A DNA stretch of 64,000 nt from Actinoplanes sp. L3-i22 (GTDB taxonomy: Bacteria; Actinomycetota; Actinomycetes; Mycobacteriales; Micromonosporaceae). Under the pieces are notes generated by a model. That model did not search any database. It worked only from the letters and a program-made list of their open reading frames with translations, and was not told where the DNA came from. Below are positions 55,801 through 62,021 of this stretch, one piece after another (positions within the stretch are counted from its first letter, which is position 1; every line of letters begins with the position of its first letter). The stretch is taken from assembly GCF_019704555.1 (NCBI RefSeq), contig NZ_AP024745.1:7448501-7512500 (forward strand). Direction: 5' to 3'. The translations under genes and the position numbers were made by a program.

Positions 55801-56071
55801 TATTTCAAACGTCTCGGCTCTGTCCACCCTTTCAGCCCTTACCAACGCACCTCAACTCAAAAAGATTGAACTGGGCGATCTTAACCGCTTGGCCAACATT
55901 GACGAGCTGCTGACCATGACCAAGCTGTCCATCGTAAAGATCACAGGCAAACACCAGCTGGCCTGGTCCGATGACCTTGAACGACTCGCTCGGCGGGGGA
56001 TCGAGTTGACTATTGAGGGATTCGATCTGGAGATCGCTATGGCAATGACGGACGACACTCGATCGAGCTGA
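52850..56071 (+). CDS. NACHT-LRR STAND NTPase (bacterial NLR-like)
   Basis: 1073 residues from ATG 52850 (GTG 52826 and GTG 52859 are alternatives, none with a clear ribosome-binding site). Residues 1-220 are a helical N-terminal domain, probably the effector or signalling part. The NACHT domain follows with Walker A GSAGAGKTT at 284, Walker B LLLVDGLDELP near 364, and sensor VVVTSRPTAW. The winged-helix end contains FVHRTFLEYLAARSLV at 600, the HRTFxEYxAA signature. The last 300 residues are leucine-rich repeats (LPHLTNLELSG; APHLENLIISN; APQLKKIELGD). GC is clearly lower than in the neighbours, especially after 55400, with codons such as TTG, TGT and ATA. Such proteins act in anti-phage defence by sensing a trigger with the repeats. 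The trigger and output here are unknown. Confidence 0.85.
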   Translation: MSGVSITPLLALGLPLVRILLRLQEPSASDLADSIKDFDELLTSVKDDGDRREIGRNLEHISDRVVKRLAQFIQVEFRNVSEGDVAASAQVVSQALAQAGTADLTTVVRSDVQVRALEQHTLAHSEFREQATQLGGDADRLAYALLRESCYEVVDLARRHPSLTATALTSLLTRSNEMRELLDSVERSLNDLPARIADRDGEDRRSDRQREVDEFTVDYRRAVANDYDRLDLYGVDLIRDLRRYSLTTAYLSLRLEVPSWHTATTGPSDLAKILPKHGLAILRGSAGAGKTTILQWLATNVARQTLVGDLEHLNGHMPFVVKLRNYADSPFPRIEELAAVTTRSNLAAEPRAWSAESFQEGEALLLVDGLDELPRNRQRDLIDWLEGFQRFRRRILVVVTSRPTAWTSLGELKRLRFGKVAVADVLPLDREQIRSFVLHWHTAIASQMTGAERSAIEGQAAKVAGIVSNAREYRLLASSPLLCAVLCALFHLKRGVLPANRIEIYDTLLNLLLGERDAHKRVEVDEVRLTPTEKRLVLEDVADFLLTNGLSEAPMRRVEEVIARSPLAHRFGDATATDILQHLLARSGVLRAPSEKRIDFVHRTFLEYLAARSLVRHDRIEMLAAHVLQANWNEAVVLAAGIGIDRQVAALVEAVLTMVESATDDWRNNRRILTATCAGFLDTATILPQSSRSRILSAIAGVVPPTDEQDARACASAGNSVLPYLRSALARPDLPDPVLRMSIRTLGEIGTPEALAVLGSMAAERRIEAIESLVTVWSWFDPEAFANMVLRDLAPPEPQNIVLRSSTLLPHLRGLHENFVWACDVEVPEESFVDNCRSTPIRSLSAGNLNILHDPRAKAGGFLWTMPNLHSAYLGGLRNLGGMAGGITQLQILGVNSTFCRISPDLWPSLPHLTNLELSGEFDCDLRGVEATRLSTLWVDGMIYTPKKIIFGLPHLKSLHWHRADNMDLLIHILNAAPHLENLIISNVSALSTLSALTNAPQLKKIELGDLNRLANIDELLTMTKLSIVKITGKHQLAWSDDLERLARRGIELTIEGFDLEIAMAMTDDTRSS

Positions 56072-56255
56072 ACTCTTCTGCGAGGCTTTTCTATCTGAGT
56101 GCAACCATCTGCGCTATTACTCAGAGCAACTCCGCTGCAGGCACGCTCATCATGTCGACAAAGTTGCATTTGGCGACATGGGTGGGTGACAGACGAGCCT
56201 CAGACGATCCGGAGCCGCCCGCTGGGTCACAGCTGGGCGGCGCCGGACGGGTCGG

Positions 56256-58121
56256 TTACGGCAGGACCCAGCGCTGGTTGTCGCCGGCGAAGCAGTCCCA
56301 GAGCTGCAGCTTCGTGCCGTCGGCCGAGGACGGGCCGGTGGCGTCGAGGCACTTGCCCAGCGAGCGCAGGGTGCCGTCGGTGCCCGCGGTCCACTGCTGG
56401 GCCGCGCTGCCGTTGCAGTCGTAGATCTGGACCTTGGTGCCGTTGGTGGTGGACGCGGCGTTCACGTCGAGGCACTTGCCGAGCGCGCGGACCGTGTTGT
56501 CCGAACCGATCGTCCAGGTCTGCGCCGTGGAGGCGTTGCAGGTCCAGAGTTGCACCTGGGTGCCGTTGGTGGTGGACGCGCTCGGGACGTCGACGCACTT
56601 GCCGCCGAGGCCGGTGATCGGGCCCGAGCGGGACGGGGTGGTGCCCGCGTCGCCGGCGCCGGCCCACACGTACGTCCCGGTGGTCTTCGCCGGCAAGGTG
56701 CTGGTGAACTGTCGCGTGCCGGCCCGCAGGGTGAAGGTCTGGTTCCCCGCGGTCTGGTTGACCACGACGGTGACCAGCGAGTTGTCCGGGTTCACGAAGG
56801 AGACGTCGGTGACCGTGCCGGTCGAGCCGTAGCCGGTGGCGACGCGCTTCGCGCCGGCCTGCACGAACTTGGAGAACTGGGCGATCATGTTGTAGTCCGG
56901 GGTCTTCCAGAACGTGTCCGGGTTCGACGCGCTCTGCACCAGCATGGTCGGGTCGGGCGAGCCGCTCCAGCGCTCCGGCGAGCGGTTCTGGTCGAGCATC
57001 GAGACCCAGCCCTCGTAGAGGGTGGCCTGGTTGCGGAAGTACTGGACGACCCGGTCGGCGCCCGAGGTGCCCCAGACCGAGCGCTCGGTCATCAGCACGT
57101 CCTTCTCCGGGAACTGCGCCTTGACGGTCGCCATCGCGGACGGGTCACCGGCGTAGTCGTGGAACGCGATCCCGTCGACCGAGGCCCGCGCGTCGCTGGT
57201 CAGCACCCCCTGGGTGTACGAGACACCCTCGCTGAAGTTGTGGTCGAACGCCCAGATCTTGGTCGCCCCGAGCCCGTTGTTCGTCAGCTCGGTGCGCAGC
57301 GCGATCGCCAGACGCCGTTCCTGGTCGGCGGAGACCTTCATGCCCGGGTAGTCGGCGGGCTCGAACAGCGGCTCGTTCTGCAGGGTCAGGCCGTAGATCG
57401 GGATGCCCTGCGCGGCGTACGCCTGGATCGCCTTGCGGTAGTAGGTCGCCAGGGTGGGCACGTGCTGGTCGAGCAGGCTGCCGGTGATGATCGCGTTGCT
57501 GGTCTTCATCCACGGCGGCGCCGACCACGCACTCGCGAAGATCTTCAGGTTCGGGTTGATCGCCAGCGCCTCGCGCAGCGTCGAGATGATCTTGTAGTCG
57601 ATGTCCCGCTGGATCGAGAAGCGCGACAGCGACGGATCGGCGGCGCCGTCGTCGTAGGTGTAGAAGTCGTGCGAGGTGAAGTCGCTGGTGCCGAACGTGA
57701 TCCGGGCGACGTTGAAGCCCGCCCCGGCGCTCGGGTCGACCAGCGCGCGCAGGGCGTTGGTGCGGCCGGTCGCGCTCATCCGGGCCAGGTTGAAGACCGT
57801 CGACTCCTCCAGCGAGGACCCGACGCCGAGCACGGTCTGGAACTTCTGCCCGGTGTCGACCGAGATCGTGGCGGTGCCGCCGGCCGCCGCGGTGGCGATG
57901 TCGGCCTGCCTGCTGAGCTGGTAGGGGGTGCCGGCCAGGCCGGTGGCGGGGCTGGTGTACCAGTTGGCGTTCTTCGGCTCGTAGCCCGCGGTGCGCGACT
58001 CGGAGCTGAACCACGCCTGCACACTCGCGGCGGGGGCGGCCTGGGCGGCGGCCTGCGGGACGAACAGGCCGGCGGTGGCGAGCAAGCCCGCCATCAGGCC
58101 GGCGAGACGGGGACGGGTCAT
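56256..58121 (-). CDS. secreted GH30 glycoside hydrolase with ricin-type CBM13
   Basis: 621 residues. Signal peptide 1-29 (AGLLATAGLFVPQAAAQA). The GH30 TIM barrel runs to about 410, with acid/base Glu250 in LTLQNEP and nucleophile Glu346 in VLMTERSVWG, plus SAWSAPPWMK, a typical subsite loop. A beta side domain follows (VTVVVNQTAGNQTFTLRAGT). Residues 495-621 are a ricin B-type CBM13 with three repeats, each with a GKC(V/L)D motif and QxWT. It acts outside the cell on a glucosyl or xylosyl polymer (beta-1,6-glucan, glucosylceramide or xylan), with the subfamily not certain. The divergent 269-base region upstream contains AAAGA/TCTTT arms near its start. Confidence 0.9.
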   Translation of the reverse strand: MTRPRLAGLMAGLLATAGLFVPQAAAQAAPAASVQAWFSSESRTAGYEPKNANWYTSPATGLAGTPYQLSRQADIATAAAGGTATISVDTGQKFQTVLGVGSSLEESTVFNLARMSATGRTNALRALVDPSAGAGFNVARITFGTSDFTSHDFYTYDDGAADPSLSRFSIQRDIDYKIISTLREALAINPNLKIFASAWSAPPWMKTSNAIITGSLLDQHVPTLATYYRKAIQAYAAQGIPIYGLTLQNEPLFEPADYPGMKVSADQERRLAIALRTELTNNGLGATKIWAFDHNFSEGVSYTQGVLTSDARASVDGIAFHDYAGDPSAMATVKAQFPEKDVLMTERSVWGTSGADRVVQYFRNQATLYEGWVSMLDQNRSPERWSGSPDPTMLVQSASNPDTFWKTPDYNMIAQFSKFVQAGAKRVATGYGSTGTVTDVSFVNPDNSLVTVVVNQTAGNQTFTLRAGTRQFTSTLPAKTTGTYVWAGAGDAGTTPSRSGPITGLGGKCVDVPSASTTNGTQVQLWTCNASTAQTWTIGSDNTVRALGKCLDVNAASTTNGTKVQIYDCNGSAAQQWTAGTDGTLRSLGKCLDATGPSSADGTKLQLWDCFAGDNQRWVLP

Positions 58122-58154
58122 TCGGCGGTGACCTCTCGACTGAGTCCTAATCGT

Positions 58155-58177
58155 AAAGAAACTTGCCGGAAATCTTT
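58155..58177. promoter_or_regulatory. possible operator upstream of GH30
   Basis: AAAGA at 58155-58159 and TCTTT at 58173-58177 are inverse copies flanking a 13-base GC-containing centre, about 35 bases upstream of the GH30 start. Position and AT-rich arms fit a sugar-responsive LacI/GntR site, but the arms are only 5 bases long. Confidence 0.2.
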
Positions 58178-58390
58178 GCCACCTGATCGAACCGAGTCAA
58201 TGATCTGAGCTCCGGCCGATGGAACAAACCCAAGAAATTCCTGAAACACCGCAGCCGTACGGCGTTCCGCCGCGGCCATCACACAAAAGTGGACAGTAGG
58301 CTCAATTCGGGCATGAATGCGGCACGGATCGCGGATAGTGATCGCGCTACCTGACAGTGCGGTCACCGCCGAGTGGAAAGTTGATGGCCG

Positions 58391-59266
58391 ATGGTCGTTC
58401 GTCTCACTGTTCGTGGCCTGCTCGCCCTCGCGGTCACCCCGGTGCTGGGTGTCGCGTCCGCGGTCTCCGCCGACCTGCCGCGCTCCGCACCCGCGACGGC
58501 GGCTCCCGCTCCCTCGGCAGTGGACCATCGGTCGGCGGTGACGACCGGCGACGCGGGCCGGCGACATCGGCACCGGTGGCTGCTGTGGCGGCTGTTCGCC
58601 AGCGCGGCCGACGGTGACCCCTGCACCTATTCCGGGCCGATCGCCGGAAAGACCGCGCTCACCGTACGCATCGAACGCCTCGATGCCCTGGAGTTGTGCG
58701 GCGAGGGCTTCGCCCGCGGTGACCGGGCACTGCTTCGGTTCACCGGCCTCGGCCCGACCCGGTGGCCCGGTCGCGACGACACCGGCGGTCCGGGTGACCG
58801 GACGTGGTCCTGGGATGCCGTCGAGGCGGCCGCCCTGTTCCCCCGCCCGGGCGCGTATCCGTTCGTCGTCACGGTGAACGGCACGGTCACCGGCGGCGGC
58901 CGGGTGGTCGTCAGCCGCGCGACCGCGCCGGACGCGGTGTTCGCCTACCCCGAGCCGGCCGACGACGACGGGAACCGGATGCGGCCCGGCGAAACGTTGA
59001 CCATCACCGCGGCGGGATACCGGCCCGGCGCACCGATCTTCGCCAGCATCTACGGCGAGGAGCGCGAGCACCGGCGGCCCCTGCTCCACGACCTACCGGA
59101 GGTGACCGCCGATCAATTCGGCGAGGGCGTCCTGACCTGGACGGCGACCTCGGCGGACAAGCCCGGTCCCCGGGTCGCGTTCGTCGAGTCGCCCGGCGAC
59201 GCGCTGGCGTGCTGGTTCACCAAACCGCAGTGCAGCAAGTTCCGGATCGACCCTTGGGCCGGGTGA
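58391..59266 (+). CDS. secreted protein of unknown function
   Basis: 291 residues with a signal peptide (MVVRLTVRGLLALAVTPVLGVASAVSA). A basic Pro/Arg/His-rich segment follows (GDAGRRHRHRWLLWRLF), then two Ig-like beta domains. The first runs from LTVRIERLDALELCGEGFARGDRALLRF to YPFVVTVNGTVTGGGRVVVSR, the second from GETLTITAAGYRPGAPIFASIYG to the C-terminus. Four Cys are present. No catalytic signature. Its stop overlaps the start of the next gene by 4 bases (GTGA), so the two proteins are made together and probably interact at the membrane. Confidence 0.65.
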   Translation: MVVRLTVRGLLALAVTPVLGVASAVSADLPRSAPATAAPAPSAVDHRSAVTTGDAGRRHRHRWLLWRLFASAADGDPCTYSGPIAGKTALTVRIERLDALELCGEGFARGDRALLRFTGLGPTRWPGRDDTGGPGDRTWSWDAVEAAALFPRPGAYPFVVTVNGTVTGGGRVVVSRATAPDAVFAYPEPADDDGNRMRPGETLTITAAGYRPGAPIFASIYGEEREHRRPLLHDLPEVTADQFGEGVLTWTATSADKPGPRVAFVESPGDALACWFTKPQCSKFRIDPWAG

Positions 59267-59964
59267 CGGCGCGGCCGGGACGACGGGCCGCCGAGCCGCC
59301 CACCAGGCCCCTGGACTGGCTGGCGAAGTATGCGATCCCGCTGCTCACCGTCGGCGGCGCCGTGCTGTTCGGGGCGTTGCGGCTGGCCTACTTCTTCTTC
59401 TATCAGCAGCTCCGGGCCACCCCGGAAGAGGTCGGCTACGGCTACCTGGAGATCCTCTCGTCCCAGCTCGTCGGCACCGTCGAGCTGGTGGCGCTGCTGA
59501 CCGCGGCCCTGGTCATGGTCAACCTGGGTGTCCGGGCCCTGCGCCACGCGGCCGGGCGACGGTGGCAGTCCATGGTGTCGCTGCCCCGGCGGGACGTGCT
59601 GGCCCGGCTCGTCCAGCGGTGCGGCGCCGTCGCGCTGATCGTGGTGCTGACCTGCCTGCCGATCCTCGCCTGGATGTTCGGGACCGAGGCCGGCAACGGC
59701 ATCACGGTGCGCAACATCTACCTGCTGCACACCGTCCGGATCCCGGTGCTCGCGGTCCAGGCCAGCCCCGCCACGGTCGCCTGGACGTCACCGGACAAGC
59801 CGGGGCCGGCGGATCTGAGCCGGCGGCGGTGCCTGCTCTACCTCGGCAAGGCGGACGGCATCACCGTCTTCTACGACGTGGCGACGCAGGAGGGCCTGCG
59901 CGTCCCGTCCACCCAGATCATGCTCGACCTCCCCAACGTCGACAGCGTCCCCGAGCACTGCTGA
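59263..59964 (+). CDS. integral membrane protein, partner of the upstream secreted protein
   Basis: 233 residues. Three hydrophobic helices are seen: YAIPLLTVGGAVLFGALRLAYFFF, LVGTVELVALLTAALVMVNLGV and CGAVALIVVLTCLPILAWMFG. A C-terminal extracytoplasmic domain of about 80 residues follows, with two Cys (VAWTSPDKPGPADLSRRRCLLYLGKADG; SVPEHC). The start is GTG 59263, overlapping the upstream stop. No family recognised. The translational coupling to the secreted Ig-like protein suggests an envelope complex. It converges on the SMI1-like gene across 5 bases. Confidence 0.6.
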   Translation: MTARPGRRAAEPPTRPLDWLAKYAIPLLTVGGAVLFGALRLAYFFFYQQLRATPEEVGYGYLEILSSQLVGTVELVALLTAALVMVNLGVRALRHAAGRRWQSMVSLPRRDVLARLVQRCGAVALIVVLTCLPILAWMFGTEAGNGITVRNIYLLHTVRIPVLAVQASPATVAWTSPDKPGPADLSRRRCLLYLGKADGITVFYDVATQEGLRVPSTQIMLDLPNVDSVPEHC

Positions 59965-59969
59965 CCGGA

Positions 59970-61430
59970 TCACCGCGGGCCGCCTTCGAGAGTGTGGAAA
60001 CCGCCCTCGCGTCCGAGCGCCTGCGACCAGCGCGCGGCGTCGCCCACCCCGGCGGAACCACCCAGCGCGGCGGCGGCCAGCCCGGCCGGCTGCCAGCCGG
60101 TGGCCAGCAGATCCGTCCACTGGCGGCCGTCGAGGGTCAGCACGCGCAGCGCGGGGAGGCCGGCAATCACCCCGATGTCCGGCACCGCCGCCCCGGACAG
60201 GTCCAGCCGGGCCAGGTTCGGCAGGCCGGCCAGGGCGGCGACCGGCGCCGGCTGGTCGTTGCCGCTCAGCGTGAGGTCGACGACGGTCGGCGGCAGCGCG
60301 CCGAGCGTCCAGCCGGCCGCCGCCACGTGCAGGCGCTCGATCGGCAGTCCGGCGGCACCGGTCAGGTCGACCGTCGAGGCCGTTGCGCGGATCACCACGG
60401 ATCGAAGGCCGGCGAACGGCGCGAGGTCGGCGAGCCGGACCGGAGCGTCCGTGCGCAGCACCACCCCCTGGGCCGTCGCCGGCACGTCCGCGAGGCGGTC
60501 GACCCTGACCTCCGGGTCGGGCGGCTGCGGGCGCTCGTCGTCCAGGGTCGCGATCGCGCGGCGGAGCAGGTCGGTGACCGAGGCCGCGACGTAGGCGACC
60601 GGCGCCCACACGTCCCGCCCGTGCGTGACGACCTGCCCGACCCGGCCCAGCGGCCCCGGATCGAGGTCGACGGCCGCGAAGTTCATGCCGTAGTCGCGGG
60701 CGAACGTGATCCAGCCGCTGCTCGACGACACCCGGCGGACGTGCCCGGCCGGGACGCAGTCGTAGATCACGGCGTCGTCGAACGGGCCGTCGTGGTAGCC
60801 CGGATGGTTCTTCCGGTTCCACTCGACGAGCACGTCGAGTGGAACGAGCACGAACGGGTCGAGCAGCCCCGACTCGCCGCTGTCGTCGTGGACCAGCCGG
60901 TAGAGGGCCCGCAGATCCTCCGGCAGCCGCACCCCGAGTCGCTGCTCGGCGTCCCGGATCTCCGCCTCGGACCAGCCCGGCGCGTACCCGTCCGGATGGT
61001 GGCGGGTCACGAACTCGCCGACCAGGCGCTCGACCTCGGCCAGCACCGCCGGATCGGTGCCGCCCGGGTCGGTGCCGCCGGGTTCGCGGGCGGGCGGCAG
61101 CTCGTGACCGGGCAGGCGGTACCGCTCGTCGAGGACGATCCGGGCCGGCAGCGACGGCACGTCCCGCGACCAGTGGATCGTGTAGGTCCGGTCCGGACTG
61201 CCGATCATCTCGACGACCAGGCCACCGCCGGCGACGCCGGGCAGTGCGGCCATGGCGTCGTTCAGGTCGAGGGTGTTCCACCGGCCGAGCAGGGCCGGCG
61301 CACCCGCCATGGTGTAGGTCTGGCTCCGGGTGCCGTCCGGACGCACGGTGGTCAGCTGGTAGCCGGGCTCCCGCAGGCCCGCCACGAACGCCCGGCCCAG
61401 CCGGTGCAGCGCCTCGTCGATCTCGGTCAC
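59970..61430 (-). CDS. SMI1/KNR4-domain protein with C-terminal leucine-rich repeats
   Basis: 486 residues. Residues 1-110 are a domain of unknown type. Residues 130-280 are an SMI1/KNR4 fold: WSEAEIRDAEQRLGVRLPEDLRALYRLV is the hallmark helix pair, and SSGWITFARDYGMNFAAVDLDPGPLG the central strands. Residues 300-486 are at least four leucine-rich units (LPIERLHVAAAGW; LPPTVVDLTLSG; LPNLARLDLSG; LPALRVLTLDG). SMI1-type proteins serve as immunity proteins in polymorphic toxin systems and as regulatory scaffolds. No toxin gene is adjacent here. ATG 61430 is the only early start. Confidence 0.75.
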   Translation of the reverse strand: MTEIDEALHRLGRAFVAGLREPGYQLTTVRPDGTRSQTYTMAGAPALLGRWNTLDLNDAMAALPGVAGGGLVVEMIGSPDRTYTIHWSRDVPSLPARIVLDERYRLPGHELPPAREPGGTDPGGTDPAVLAEVERLVGEFVTRHHPDGYAPGWSEAEIRDAEQRLGVRLPEDLRALYRLVHDDSGESGLLDPFVLVPLDVLVEWNRKNHPGYHDGPFDDAVIYDCVPAGHVRRVSSSSGWITFARDYGMNFAAVDLDPGPLGRVGQVVTHGRDVWAPVAYVAASVTDLLRRAIATLDDERPQPPDPEVRVDRLADVPATAQGVVLRTDAPVRLADLAPFAGLRSVVIRATASTVDLTGAAGLPIERLHVAAAGWTLGALPPTVVDLTLSGNDQPAPVAALAGLPNLARLDLSGAAVPDIGVIAGLPALRVLTLDGRQWTDLLATGWQPAGLAAAALGGSAGVGDAARWSQALGREGGFHTLEGGPR

Positions 61431-61504
61431 GCCGGGATTGTGCCAGCCGCCGTCCCGGGAATTTCGGTTCCGGCCGCGGGCGGGCGGCTCTACGCTGCTT
61501 GACC

Positions 61505-61906
61505 ATGCCGCACGTGACGCTCTACGCGCTCGAAGACGATCTCGCCGGGCGCGAGCCGGGCATCATCGGCGGGCTGACCGACGCCGTCGTCTCGGTGTAC
61601 GGCGAGTGGGCCCGCGCCTCGGTCGACGTGCGGCTGATCGGCATCCCGGCCGGGCGCTGGGCCCGGGGCGGCGTGCCGGTGACCACGGCCGCGCCCTCGG
61701 TCACCTTCGGGCTGCGGGAGGAAGTGTTCGCGCGCCCGGACGCGGCCGAGGTCACCGCGCGGCTCGTCGCGGCGTTCACCGACGCGGTCACCGCCGTGTT
61801 CGGCGACGGCTACCGCGAGGACGTGCTCGTGGAACTGGTCGGCCAGCCGACGACGCGGTCGGGGCTCGGTGGCACGCTGATCAGCGAGGGTGGCGCTCGC
61901 CGATAA
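61505..61906 (+). CDS. tautomerase-superfamily protein
   Basis: 133 residues. Pro2 directly after the initiator Met (MPHVTLYALED) is the catalytic base of 4-oxalocrotonate tautomerase-type enzymes. Two beta-alpha-beta units follow (SVDVRLIGIPAGRWARGG; YREDVLVELVGQPTTRSGLGG), so it is a fused, double-length member. It may catalyse keto-enol tautomerisation or a dehalogenation or decarboxylation, and the substrate is unknown. ATG 61505 is required to place Pro at the N-terminus. It is divergent from the SMI1 gene, with 74 bases between. Confidence 0.75.
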   Translation: MPHVTLYALEDDLAGREPGIIGGLTDAVVSVYGEWARASVDVRLIGIPAGRWARGGVPVTTAAPSVTFGLREEVFARPDAAEVTARLVAAFTDAVTAVFGDGYREDVLVELVGQPTTRSGLGGTLISEGGARR

Positions 61907-62021
61907 CGCGCGGGCGCGTGGGTTGCCGTACCCGATCGAGCTTCAGACTTTGATCTTGGCGATCGCCCGCGGCTCACCCGCTGCGGCCGGCCGAGGCCGT
62001 GAGACGCGACAGAGCCGATCC

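Noticed and set aside
56099..56617. 172-codon plus-strand frame at the GH30 3' end
   Set aside because: Antisense to the CBM13 repeats. Its Trp/Cys/Arg-rich repeats simply mirror the lectin repeats.
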